64,000 nt of DNA from Fistulifera solaris (taxonomy: Eukaryota > Bacillariophyta > Bacillariophyceae > Naviculales > Stauroneidaceae): NCBI GenBank assembly GCA_030295235.1, contig AP026125.1, forward strand, positions 1,364,001-1,428,000, written 5' to 3'. How positions within the stretch are numbered: position 1 is the stretch's first letter; every line of letters starts with the position of its first letter. Positions 1 to 9,767 of the stretch are shown piece by piece. The position numbers and the translations under genes are program-made. The notes beneath the pieces are model-generated. The model made no database searches, was not told the DNA's origin, and worked only from the letters and a program-made list of their open reading frames with translations.

Positions 1-1281
1 TAGTAAAGACACAATATCATCGTAGCCCTTCGCATAGGAAAGCCGCCGCATTAGTCGATCAAATCAGCACATAGCGACACGCAATTGCAGTCTTACCTTA
101 TGAGCCGCGAACGTGAGCGCACTCCAACCTGCTTCGCTGCATAAGCTTGGATTTGCACCATGTCTAAGTAACGCTTCAACAGCTGCACGGTGCCCATTAT
201 TAGCAGCTATCAAGAGTGGAGTTTCTTTCCACTTATTGCAAGCATTTCCATCCGCACCTTCCTCTAGCAAGAGATTGAGCACTTCCATCGAACCATTACT
301 ACTCCCCGACGAACAAGCCGTATGGAGCGGAGTGTAAAGGTCATCTTTGAACTTGCAATTCACGGAAGCTCCGTGCTCTAAGCAAAGCTTCACTGCTTCT
401 ACGTCCCCTTCTTCTACTGCACATTTCAAGTAGAGTTCAGCGTCCTCTTCATCTACACTCACTGATGATGACTTCACCGTTACCGATGCCCTGACGATCA
501 ACGAATCATCTGCAACGAAACCTTCTTGTTGAATCCGATCCGCTGTGATGAACTGCGACCAGCCCCAATCAATAGCTTTAGGGCACAATTTGAACGTCTT
601 ATCAGGATTTCTCTTTGCATAGCATAATGTCGGTCCTTTCGGATGCTCTAGTGTCAGAACATAACTCACGGCCTTTTTCCAGCCGAACGGTAAGTCTTCC
701 GCATCTGCTACCTGCAGAAACAAACTCAAGTGATGATTGCTTGCCCTTCCGTTACCGTTAACGTAGACGATCAACCGCCATCGATTACCGTACTCATCGA
801 CCGTTGTAGGTGAATATTCGGCTTTCTTACAACCGGATTCTCTCTTTGATGCATAATCTCTAATGGTGTATGTGAATTCACAGGTAGAATGAGCATTTTG
901 AGGCAGCCATGGTATAGGTGGATCTTCCGCATGGTCTCCGCCGTCGTCGTCTTCCACTAGATCGCTCTCTGTGGACGCACTCCTTTGATTGTTGTCGTCG
1001 TCAAAATTCCCTGAAACACTATCCGGTAAGTCATTTGAATCATTGCCAATTTCGTACTTTTTCTCTTCTTCATGCGATAACGGCGATTGCAACTGATCAT
1101 CTCGATCATGGTGTAAATGATGATGGGGATCATCGACGGACGAAGACGTGGCCGTTAGAATGTCTGGGTCGTCCGTCTCCAGGTTCGACGCGAGTAGCAT
1201 CCTATTTTGTAATGTAGTTTCGTGAGTCGCCTTATCGTTTGAGTCTGCCGAAGAGCTCTTTTCTACTCCCCAGCGGAGCAT
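1..1281 (-). CDS. MATH-domain/ankyrin-repeat protein (3' end beyond window)
   Basis: The ATG is at 1281. Exon 1 runs to 97, a 69-nt intron occupies 96-28 (GTAAGA donor, CTAAT branch-like site, AAG acceptor), and coding resumes at 27 and leaves the window. Splicing joins AAHK to GYDDIVSLL, which completes an ankyrin helix pair and confirms the junction. Residues 1-125 are acidic, His/Ser/Asp-rich and probably disordered. Residues about 133-270 look like a MATH/TRAF-like fold (CEFTYTI...WRLIVYVNG...LSLFLQV). From about 281 there are at least three ankyrin repeats (TPLHTAC, ETPLLIAA, SALTFAAHK). MATH domains bind substrates or receptors in adaptor proteins, and ankyrin repeats bind proteins; a scaffold or ubiquitin-ligase adaptor role is inference. 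No targeting signal is seen. The gene family is clear; the partner and the C terminus are unknown. Confidence 0.8.
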
Positions 1282-1446
1282 TCTTCTTCACCTCTATCGT
1301 CGTTGGTAAATACGGGCTCTGTAAAAGCAGTATTCGAAACCGCACGAGGGGCGACACAAAGAACGGAAAGTCACAATGTGTGAGAGGCACTATTAATTCT
1401 GGCAGTATTTTACAGGCTTCAAAGCAAAAACGCAAAGGATTTCATT

Positions 1447-2034
1447 TTACTTCATATTTGACCGTTGTTTTTGAAAAGAACAGGTTCTGGAAGTGACAGG
1501 ACTGCGTACTAAATATTCGTAGCTCGCTACGTGCTCAGAATCCAGGAACATGGAACTGGAGCCGTTTCTTTGCATCGACAAAAACTCCCGCCATTGTTCA
1601 TTCGTAGCGTTTGCAGCCGCGAAACACGGCACCTTGGTTCTTTTTAAGTTACATAATTTGAAAAGCAAAACAGCATAGAGCCTTACCTGATGCAGAAGTT
1701 TCATATAAGTCGAGTTCAATTTTAATGGATGCGGAACAGGGTAAAAAATTGCACTTCTCGTCGTCTCCTTGCGTGGAGGGGTTTGATCGCCGTTCGTCTG
1801 ACATCGCTCGAGGTGGCGGAAAATGGGTCCCACAAAAGTACTCGCACCTCTACAGCTGTCGGCATAGTCATGAATTCCTTCGTCGGTCTTGGTTCGTCTT
1901 CTCCTCCAACCGGGACTGAAGTGGACGAATGACCGCGTGACTCTTTGAAAACGCATGACTGACAATCGGAAGACCGAGGTTGAAAAAGTCTCCCCGACCC
2001 CAACCGACGCGACGACGAGCCGAAGAAAGATCAA
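1447..2034 (-). CDS. possible hypothetical protein
   Basis: An open frame of 195 codons starts with ATG at 2034, divergent from the syntaxin gene with 192 bp between the two starts. It contains a good in-frame donor-like site (CAG|GTAAGG at 1687/1686) and an AAG acceptor 54 nt later, so the product could be 195 residues or about 177 if spliced. No family is recognised. The part after 1632 (FAAANATNEQWREFLSMQ) looks more protein-like than the start. It could equally be a chance reading frame in the syntaxin promoter region, so confidence is low. Confidence 0.25.
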   Translation of the reverse strand: MIFLRLVVASVGVGETFSTSVFRLSVMRFQRVTRSFVHFSPGWRRRRTKTDEGIHDYADSCRGASTFVGPIFRHLERCQTNGDQTPPRKETTRSAIFYPVPHPLKLNSTYMKLLHQVRLYAVLLFKLCNLKRTKVPCFAAANATNEQWREFLSMQRNGSSSMFLDSEHVASYEYLVRSPVTSRTCSFQKQRSNMK

Positions 2035-2226
2035 TGATCATCAAACAAACGCTTTGATCAGCACGTGTACTTCTACAGTCTAACAGAGATTTTTAGAATC
2101 ATTGTGAATAAGCTGGAAAGGTCGTGTTAGAGTGGCGGGCTAACGAAAGCAATAAGAAATAGGACTGACTCGCTATCACTACATTTTCCTAAGACCGTCT
2201 ATTGATTACTCCGTACTTTTTTCACC

Positions 2227-3206
2227 ATGAATGACCGATTAGGTGATCTTCCCACATGGGCAGCCGACAGTGACGATGAAGATGAGCCGACAAAGGGTGA
2301 TATTGAAATGGGAGAAACTTCGAAACAAGCAAAACATATGGATCATTTCTTCCGAGAAGTAGAATCGATCAAAAAAGACATTGAAGCAATTACAAAGGCC
2401 ACCAAATCGATCGGCAACATCAATGACAGAGCCTTGCAAGCCACAACTACAGAAGAGGAGAACGAATTGAGTAGGAAGCTTCGCCCGCTCGTAGATCAAA
2501 CCAACAAACAGGCAAAACGGACTAAAACTTTGTTAGGTCTCTTGAAAGAAGAGACACAGAAGCTTCAGGAAAACAAACAAATCAAGCAAAGCGATCTTCG
2601 GTGAGTTCACGCTGTGCGGAGTGCCTCTTGCATCATTAATGCTTTCATCTCAATAAGTCACCTCCACTCCATTTCAGCGTCCGTGAGAATCTGTGTAACA
2701 CACTCACTCGTAAGTTCATTGACGAAATGAAGGCCTACCAGGCAGCGCAACAAAAGTATAAGACAGATATTAAGAAGAAAGTAGCCAGGCAAGTACAGAT
2801 AGTAAAACCCGACGCCACGGACGAGGATATTGATGCAGTGATGCGAAGCGAGGGTGGTCGAGATGCACTTTATCGGGAGCAAATATTGGCAGGCGGAGTG
2901 AACGACCAGGTAAAAACAACCTATGAGAAGGTGGCCGGAAAGTATCAGGATGTTTTGGCTTTGGAGCAAAGTGTTGCGGAACTACACCAGATGTTCTTGG
3001 ATTTTGCCTTACTGACAGAGCAACAAGGAGAATTGTTGGATCAAATTGAGTTCCAAGTGAAACAGGCCGGAGATTACGTGGAAGAGGCGAACGTGGACGT
3101 GTATGAAGCCATTGAATATCAACGAAAAATTCGAAAGAAGCAGTGCTGGATTTTACTCATCGTCGTGGTGGTCATGGTCGTCATTGTGGTATTTGTCCTC
3201 GGTTAG
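2227..3206 (+). CDS. Syntaxin, Qa-SNARE
   Basis: Two exons, 2227-2600 and 2678-3206, with a 77-nt intron (GTGAGT...TTTCAG); the join reads SDLR-VRENL and the product has 300 residues. The N-terminal half is helical and charged (Habc-type region). The SNARE motif lies in the last third (LHQMFLDFALLTEQQGELLDQIE) and carries the central-layer Gln of Qa SNAREs. A C-terminal anchor of about 22 residues (CWILLIVVVVMVVIVVFVLG) ends the protein. Plasma-membrane type syntaxins form a four-helix bundle with Qbc and R SNAREs to drive vesicle fusion, and this one is probably on the secretory or plasma membrane. The start is the first ATG after stops and lies in a good context (CACCATGA). Length and layout fit the family. 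Confidence 0.93.
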
Positions 3207-3306
3207 CACATGAGAATAACGTGCAGTGAAGAGACGAGCAAAAAACTTAACGCCATGCTAAAGAATACGACCTTTTGCAACTAATAAATTATTCATTTGC
3301 TTTTTA

Positions 3307-4347
3307 CTAAGAAACCTGCGCAATATTGAAATGATTCGCAAGAATATTTCCATCTTCCGCCTTGTGCTGCGCAAACGATATCCTGCCTTCTTCGTCCCCG
3401 GTTTCCTCTGCTCGTCCCCAATAATCAGCCGCATCCAGAGCTACCAAACAACTTTCACGAACCGCATCAATATCACTTTCGTCGTTGGCAAATCGCTGTA
3501 GAATTTGCTCAACTTCTTCCCATCGTCCATCGATCGCCCCCAAAGCTTCCGCACTTTCGTGTCGCACCATGACGTGCTCGTCGCGTCGTTTCAGTGCTTC
3601 CTCGAGCGCTTCCACCGAAGCGGGATGTTGCATTTGTCCCAAAACGTAAGCGACTTCGTGTCGCAACAGAGGCGAACTGTTGTCTTGGGTGAGTGCGCGG
3701 CACAACTGCAGTACCGATGCTTCTCCTCCGCGATTCCGCAGCGAAAACATGGCCCGATAGCGCTCAAAGAGAGGCAATGTGGCGTCGCAAAGAATATCTC
3801 CCAATTCCTCGAATGATTTATTTTGATGTGCCGGATGCGGTGGTGCAGGATCGACCGTGGAATAGGGATTCAACATGCAGGCACAGACGGCCGGCACATT
3901 CTCCGGATCTTCACCTTCGGCCCGCCATTCCATGATATTGAGTGCGAGCTGACACGTATCCGACAATTCGGGAAGATCGTGATTGGCTTCTTTGACGGCT
4001 CTTAAAATGGGTTCAGATCGGGCTGCTCCGATTGCGCCGAGAGCTTCGGCCGCTTCGTGCCGAACCATCACACAGTCGTTCGCATCCTGTAAGACTTTTT
4101 CCAAGCAATCGCAGCATCGTTCATCGCGCAGTTGTCCCATGACGTACGCAAATTCATGACGCATGAGTGATCCGTGTTGCATCTCATGTAGGCCCTTGGC
4201 GAGGACTCTTACAACATCGTTCTGGAGTTCGACCTCGTTGGTGTGGAGTTGCCGCAAATAGTAAGCAGCTCGCATACGCATGCCGATGGGATTTTGGGGA
4301 TATTCGAGCGACTTTTCAAGGTCGGGGAAAGATGGTATTTCCCACAT
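3307..4347 (-). CDS. DOHH: Deoxyhypusine hydroxylase
   Basis: A single exon encodes 346 residues, close to the normal family length. The protein is built of HEAT-like repeats in two halves. Four His-Glu pairs can be read: RHEFAYVMGQ, RHEAAEALGA, RHEVAYVLGQ and RHESAEALGA. In this family these ligate the di-iron centre. The enzyme hydroxylates deoxyhypusine on eIF5A, the last step of hypusine synthesis, in the cytosol. The spermidine synthase gene at 57.6-58.6 kb supplies the polyamine for the preceding step, although the genes are not linked as a unit. No presequence or intron is seen. The gene diverges from the mPGES-2-like gene across 341 bp. Confidence 0.95.
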   Translation of the reverse strand: MWEIPSFPDLEKSLEYPQNPIGMRMRAAYYLRQLHTNEVELQNDVVRVLAKGLHEMQHGSLMRHEFAYVMGQLRDERCCDCLEKVLQDANDCVMVRHEAAEALGAIGAARSEPILRAVKEANHDLPELSDTCQLALNIMEWRAEGEDPENVPAVCACMLNPYSTVDPAPPHPAHQNKSFEELGDILCDATLPLFERYRAMFSLRNRGGEASVLQLCRALTQDNSSPLLRHEVAYVLGQMQHPASVEALEEALKRRDEHVMVRHESAEALGAIDGRWEEVEQILQRFANDESDIDAVRESCLVALDAADYWGRAEETGDEEGRISFAQHKAEDGNILANHFNIAQVS

Positions 4348-4688
4348 GTTTATAAATTTTAAGAAATAAATGAATTGTTTTCTTGTTATCTGTTCTTGCT
4401 AATAAAATGAAAGTGGCAAAATTCGAATGCGAGACGGATGGTCGCCGCACATGATGGACCGTCGCGTCGCATCGCCACTCAAACATAATTTCTCTATTTA
4501 TCGTATAGTTAGTCGTCTGTATAGCTGATTTTAGAATAAATCTGACGTCACTTCAAACTGACTGGTCGCCTTCCATTTTTTCGTCCACCTTTTTTCTCGT
4601 CGCGTTCTTTCTGCTTCATTCGATATTCATTCGATCATGACCATCACCATCTATCATTCCACCACGAAAATTTATTACTACCTGCAGC
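4348..4688. promoter_or_regulatory. divergent intergenic region
   Basis: This 341-bp spacer lies between two outward-facing starts (DOHH and the mPGES-2-like gene) and must hold both 5' regions. It is AT-rich close to both starts. No repeat, RNA gene or convincing TATA box was recognised. Confidence 0.4.
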
Positions 4689-5670
4689 ATGTTTGCATCA
4701 ACTATCACTAAGCGCGTTGCCATTGCTCAATCTACATTTTCTGGTCAGAATAGTACGTTACTGGCACGACGATACCTCTCCGCCGAACCCCACAACATAG
4801 AACTGTACAAATATGCGATCTGCCCTTTCTGCAACCGTGTGAAAGCATTTCTAGATTATGCTGGGTTGGAATTTTCACATATAGAAGTGAACCCTCTCAC
4901 AAAAAAGGAAATCAAATGGTGAGTCCATCACCCACCCTCTCGCCACAGACGTCGTTGGTCGAGTGCTCATCGACTTCATCGTTCCACAGGTCCAAAGATT
5001 ACAAAAAGGTACCTATCGTTAAATTAGATGAAAAGCTACTCCTGGGATCTGATGCCATCGTTGAAGCTCTGTTGCAACAAGCATTTGTTCAGGAAAATCT
5101 GGAAAGGAAATGGAAAGGATCCAACATGAACATGGAAGAATTTGCAACGTCGGAGTTGAGTCAAAGATGGACGAAATTCGCTACCGATGAACTCGCATCC
5201 TTACTCTATCCGAATATTTGTCGTACGCTCAGCGACTCCTATCGCGCATTTGCGTATGTTGAAACAACGGACAGCTTCCGTACCTTGGAAAAATTATTAA
5301 TTCGTGGCTTGGGGTCTCTGGCCATGTACATGGCAGCCAGTCGTGTGAAAAGTGAGTCTTCATGAGTTGACTTTCATGCGTTGTGCGTTTGTTCTTGTAA
5401 CTAATGTCATCTCTTTCAGAAAAACGAAACATTACAGATGAACGTGCTGCGCTTCATCAAGCCCTGGTCCAATTGGAACAGGATGGTCTGCAGGATTACG
5501 ATTTCGTGTCGGGTGACGACAAGCCCAATTTGGGTGATATAACACTTTTTGGTACGTTGCGTTCCATCGAAGGCTTACCCGCTCACAAGGAGGTTATAGA
5601 AACACGCGATGGACCGCTCCGGGCGTGGTATGAACGAATGAGTGCCGAAGTAGTTCCCTTAAAGAAGTAA
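4689..5670 (+). CDS. Prostaglandin E synthase 2-like thioredoxin/GST-fold protein
   Basis: Three exons, 4689-4918, 4990-5351 and 5420-5670, are joined by two introns (71 and 68 nt) with consistent phases and give 280 residues. After a short, basic N terminus that resembles a mitochondrial or organellar presequence comes a glutaredoxin-like domain with a CPFC motif (YKYAICPFCNRVKAFLDYAGL) and the cis-Pro region KKVPIVKL. An all-helical GST-C-like domain follows and ends in PNLGDITLFGTLRSIEG. This is the layout of mPGES-2 and related GST-fold proteins. In animals mPGES-2 isomerises PGH2 or binds haem and glutathione. The diatom substrate is unknown, so the prostaglandin name is by family only. 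Confidence 0.85.
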
Positions 5671-5745
5671 TAATAATCATAGTCTAGCTATGTCGCAACC
5701 AAATACAATGCCATGTAGATAATTTTATCAAGCATTTAAATCAAT

Positions 5746-6477
5746 TCAAAGCGCCCCACCTTCACCAAATTCGGCAATTAATTCATTGAGTCGATGTTGC
5801 ACCTTGCTTCGTCCCTCTTCGTCCAGTCGATCAATGTACACGGTTCCATCCAAATGATCGTATTCGTGTTGGAAAATTCTGGCCTCCCAATCGGTGAATT
5901 TCCGTTTAAACTTTTTGCCTTTCATATTCATGGCTTCTACTTTGATCCACTTGGATCGCTCCACTGGCCCATCCATTCCAGGAAAACTAAGACACCCTTC
6001 GGTCTCCACGTTGCGCGCTTCACTGAATTCCACAATGGTCGGATTCACCATAATAACTTCATCGAGCCACTTTTTCGGGTCTCCCGACTGATTGTATACC
6101 ATTAAGCGCTTATTGACGCCAACTTGGGGCGCTGCCAAACCCACTCCGGCCGCCGCGTACATGACCATGAACATTTCTTTCGCAAGCTTGGCAATCGATC
6201 CATCTTTCAACTCTTCGACTGTAACTAATTCATTCGGTTTGCGTAATGCGGGATGCGGGTATTTAACAATTCGCAATTCCGTTCCTTCTACAATTCCTGG
6301 GTCGACTTCTTCTTGCAATGAGGCGAGCAGGGAGGGAGAAGGTTCGACTCTTTGAAATGCGGTTCGGCTCAATCGTGTCAAGTAGCCCGCCCTTTGAAAC
6401 GCCATCGTTGAATCAGTAAGAACAAGAAAGGCAAAAATCAATAAGAAATATGGTTTAACGAATGAAGGCGTTGCCAT
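5746..6477 (-). CDS. PDF: Peptide deformylase, plastid-targeted
   Basis: A single exon encodes 243 residues. The start at 6477 is chosen because it begins a clean signal peptide (MATPSFVKPYFLLIFAFLVL) followed by STMAFQRAG, which fits a diatom plastid presequence. The frame stays open upstream into the repeat array, but that part is not protein-like. All three deformylase motifs are present: GVGLAAPQVG, EGCLSFPG and QHEYDHLDG, whose Cys and two His residues bind the catalytic metal. The enzyme removes N-formyl groups from nascent plastid-encoded proteins. The 433-bp repeat array begins only about 100 bp upstream of the start, so the promoter is either very short or partly repeat-derived. Confidence 0.95.
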   Translation of the reverse strand: MATPSFVKPYFLLIFAFLVLTDSTMAFQRAGYLTRLSRTAFQRVEPSPSLLASLQEEVDPGIVEGTELRIVKYPHPALRKPNELVTVEELKDGSIAKLAKEMFMVMYAAAGVGLAAPQVGVNKRLMVYNQSGDPKKWLDEVIMVNPTIVEFSEARNVETEGCLSFPGMDGPVERSKWIKVEAMNMKGKKFKRKFTDWEARIFQHEYDHLDGTVYIDRLDEEGRSKVQHRLNELIAEFGEGGAL

Positions 6478-6579
6478 GGTAGAAACACAACATTGGTAGT
6501 CGTATGAAATGCAAAGAAAATATGTCATGTGCCTCGTCGAACGCCACAAAAAACGACAATAAGCGCTTGGGCAAAACGA

Positions 6580-8811
6580 TTGGGAAATGCACGTACGTTC
6601 CACGTAGGCCCCCGTAGGGAAATTTATCGACAGAGGGGGCACCCGGATATTCGGTAATCATTATGCCACTACTTATTCTCGGGTCAATTTTGCACCACTG
6701 TCTCGTTTACTTTTTCCAAAATGCGTTATGCAAGCGATAGATCATAATCGGCACCAATACTTTGAACTCATTGCGCAATGAGGATGAAAGATGCAATGCT
6801 TCGAATGTCTACTTCATTCTCACGTAGCCGCCGTAAGAAATTTATCTCTGCAGGGAGACCCGGAAGTGCTGAATTCCTTTCACACCATTTTCCGGGTCAA
6901 TTGTACAACAATGTCTGGTTTACTTTCACCAACATGCATTAGTCATGTCAAGTAAACACAGTCGACGACAACTGGAAACAAGAACACAGTAGAAGGATGA
7001 AAGACGCAACGCTTGGGAAATGCACGTAGATTCCACGTAGGCCCCCGTAGGGAAAATTTATCGACAGAGGGGGCACCCGGATATTCGGTAATCATTATGC
7101 CACTACTTATTCTCGGGTCAATTTTGCACCACTGTCTCGTTTACTTTTTCCAAAATGCGTTATGCAAGCGATCGATCAATAATCGATGACAATACTTGAA
7201 ATCATTGCAAAAGAGGATGAAAGATGCAACGCTCCGAATCTCTACGTCATTCTCACGTAGCCGCCGTAAGAAATTTATCTCTGCAGGGGAGACCCGGAAG
7301 TGCTGAATTCCTTTCACACCATTTTCCGGGTCAATTGTACAACAATGTCTGGCTTACTTTCACCAACATGCATTAATCATGTCAAGTAAACACAGTCGAC
7401 GACAACTGGAAACAAGAACACAGTAGAAGGATGAAAGACGCAACGCTTGGGAAATGCACGTAGATTCCACGTAGGCCCCCGTAGGGAAATTTATCGACAG
7501 AGGGGGCACCCGGATATTCGGTAATCATTATGCCACTACTTATTCTCGGGTCAATTTTGCACCACTGTCTCGTTTACTTTTTCCAAAATGCGTTATGCAA
7601 GCGATAGATCAATAATCGGCACCAATACTTTGAACTCATTGCGCAATGAGGATGAAAGATGCAATGCTTCGAATGTCTACTTCATTCTCACGTAGCCGCC
7701 GTAAGAAATTTATCTCTGCAGGGAGACCCGGAAGTGCTGAATTCCTTTCACACCATTTTCCGGGTCAATTGTACAACAATGTCTGGTTTACTTTCACCAA
7801 CATGCATTAGGCATGTCAAGTAAATACAGTCGACGACAATTGAAACAAGAACAGAGTAGAAGGATGAAAGACGCAACGCTTGGGAAATGCACGTAGGTTC
7901 CACGTAGGCCCCCGTAGGGAAATTTATCGACAGAGGGGGCACCCGGATATTCGGTAATCATTATGCCACTACTTATTCTCGGGTCAATTTTGCACCACTG
8001 TCTCGTTTACTTTTTCCAAAATGCGTTATGCAAGCGATCGATCAATAATCGATGACAATACTTGAAATCATTGCAAAAGAGGATGAAAGATGCAACGCTC
8101 CGAATCTCTACGTCATTCTCACGTAGCCGCCGTAAGAAATTTATCTCTGCAGGGAGACCCGGAAGTGCTGAATTCCTTTCACACCATTTTCCGGGTCAAT
8201 TGTACAACAATGTCTGGCTTACTTTCACCAACATGCATTAATCATGTCAAGTAAACACAGTCGACGACAACTGGAAACAAGAACACAGTAGAAGGATGAA
8301 AGACGCAACGCTTGGGAAATGCACGTAGATTCCACGTAGGCCCCCGTAGGGAAATTTATCGACAGAGGGGGCACCCGGATATTCGGTAATCATTATGCCA
8401 CTACTTATTCTCGGGTCAATTTTGCACCACTGTCTCGTTTACTTTTTCCAAAATGCGTTATGCAAGCGATCGATCAATAATCGATGACAATACTTGAAAT
8501 CATTGCAAAAGAGGATGAAAGATGCAACGCTCCGAATCTCTACGTCATTCTCACGTAGCCGCCGTAGGAAATTTATCTCTGCAGGGAGACCCGGAAGTGC
8601 TGAATTCCTTTCACACCATTTTCCGGGTCAATTGTACAACAATGTCTGGCTTACTTTCACCAACATGCATTAATCATGTCAAGTAAACACAGTCGACGAC
8701 AACTTGAAACAAGAACACAGTAGAAGGATGAAAGACGCAACGCTTCGGAAATGCACGTAGGTTCCACGTAGGCCCCCGTAAGGAAATTTATCAACAGAGG
8801 GGGCACCCGGA
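6580..8811 (-). repeat. tandem array of 433-bp unit made of alternating A and B monomers
   Basis: About 5.2 units lie head to tail. The landmark GCACCCGG recurs at 6639, 7073, 7506, 7939, 8371 and 8803 (steps 434, 433, 433, 432, 432). Each unit holds two related halves about 217 bp apart. Read on the minus strand, the A core is CTGTCGATAAATTTCCCTAC and the B core is CTGCAGAGATAAATTTCYTACG, each preceded by CCGGGT and followed by CTACGTG. Units 1 and 3 share one variant of the linker (GGCACCAATACTTTGAACTC), while units 2, 4 and 5 share another (GATGACAATACTTGAAATC), which suggests duplication in 866-bp steps. There is no coding potential beyond chance frames. The same A and B monomers occur at 19.1, 46.4-46.9 and 60.3-60.8 kb. 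Confidence 0.95.
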
Positions 8812-8918
8812 GATTGCTCAAGAATGGCCACACTGTTGGCACTTTGATCTTTGATGCCTTGCAATATTTCATTGGCAACAAAAGCGTTTTGTTCTCCACG
8901 CCGATCCATTTTTAACAT
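8812..8918 (-). pseudogene. possible 5' gene remnant cut by the repeat array
   Basis: ATG at 8918 opens a frame reading MLKMDRRGEQNAFVANEILQ and about 15 further residues before it runs into repeat sequence at 8811. Past that point the frame is just repeat and stops at 8679. The non-repeat part looks protein-like but matches no family I know. It diverges from the methyltransferase (46 bp between starts). It may be the truncated start of a lost gene or a chance frame. Confidence 0.25.
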
Positions 8919-8963
8919 CCCTCACCACTTGTAAATTAGAAAGGCCGGCAAACTCGGCAGACA

Positions 8964-9767
8964 ATGACGAAACGGGACGTCCAAGCGAAATCGCATTATG
9001 AAGGTCACAGCTCTACTTCATACGAAAACGCCTTTTTCTACGAACCCGGTGTGTATCAAGAGTATTTGCGAGACAGGGTCCGAGCCAGTCTTCGTCTTAC
9101 TTCCGAGTCGAAGCATATATTAATTGATATAGGTGGTGGAACGGGAAATTTCACTAGGGCTATCATTGATGGGACCCAAGTGACAGCTATTGTGGTTGAC
9201 CCGTTCTTGGAGGATTCGTCGGACGACAGCAACTCGCAGTCGGTGCAATTTGTCAAAGCCGCAGCAGAAGCTTACAAACAACCACCCGGTACAGATAGAT
9301 GGAGAAATGGATACAGTCAAGTATTATTAAAAGAAGTAATTCATCACATTGCAACAACGGACAGGGTTGCCGTTCTTCGCGGCATCCGGGAAGGGATGTC
9401 GAGCAGTTCTGAGATAAAGCCGGCTATTCTCATCATCACCCGTCCACAACGTGATATTGATTATCCGCTCTGGAGCGATGCAAGAGAAGTATGGGCTCAA
9501 AATCAGCCATCATTGGGAGAATTGGTCGACGATTTGAAGAAAGCTGGTTTTCGAAATGTTGAGCATACCGTCGAGGCGTACAAGTGCCAAATCCCAATTG
9601 CACGGTGGAAAGATATGGTGAAAGCTCGTTTCTGGAGTACTTTTTCGAGCTTCTCCGACAGTGAGCTGGAAAAGGCGTGTGACGTGATCGAGCAAAATGA
9701 AGCAGGGCGCACGGTGAATGGTGTTATTTCCTTTGAGGATAGATTGCTCTTCATCAAAGCCGACTAG
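8964..9767 (+). CDS. Class I SAM-dependent methyltransferase
   Basis: A single exon encodes 267 residues. The Rossmann motif I is clear (ILIDIGGGTGNFTRAI, about residues 52-67), with an acidic motif II position (IVVDPF) and later strand-like segments (QVLLKEVIHHI, PAILIITRP). This fits a small-molecule or lipid methyltransferase of the Methyltransf_11/25 type. The substrate cannot be told. There is no targeting signal, so it is probably cytosolic. It sits just right of the 433-bp array. Its stop codon overlaps the stop of the convergent glycosyltransferase-like gene (4 nt shared, 9764-9767). Confidence 0.8.
   Translation: MTKRDVQAKSHYEGHSSTSYENAFFYEPGVYQEYLRDRVRASLRLTSESKHILIDIGGGTGNFTRAIIDGTQVTAIVVDPFLEDSSDDSNSQSVQFVKAAAEAYKQPPGTDRWRNGYSQVLLKEVIHHIATTDRVAVLRGIREGMSSSSEIKPAILIITRPQRDIDYPLWSDAREVWAQNQPSLGELVDDLKKAGFRNVEHTVEAYKCQIPIARWKDMVKARFWSTFSSFSDSELEKACDVIEQNEAGRTVNGVISFEDRLLFIKAD

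Noticed and set aside
6478-6642. 55-codon N-terminal extension of the deformylase
   Set aside because: It is read partly from repeat sequence, and the internal ATG at 6477 starts a proper signal peptide and plastid motif.
7748-8899. Minus-strand frames of 64-80 codons beginning MPPL
   Set aside because: They are identical frames within each 433-bp unit without family features or codon structure.
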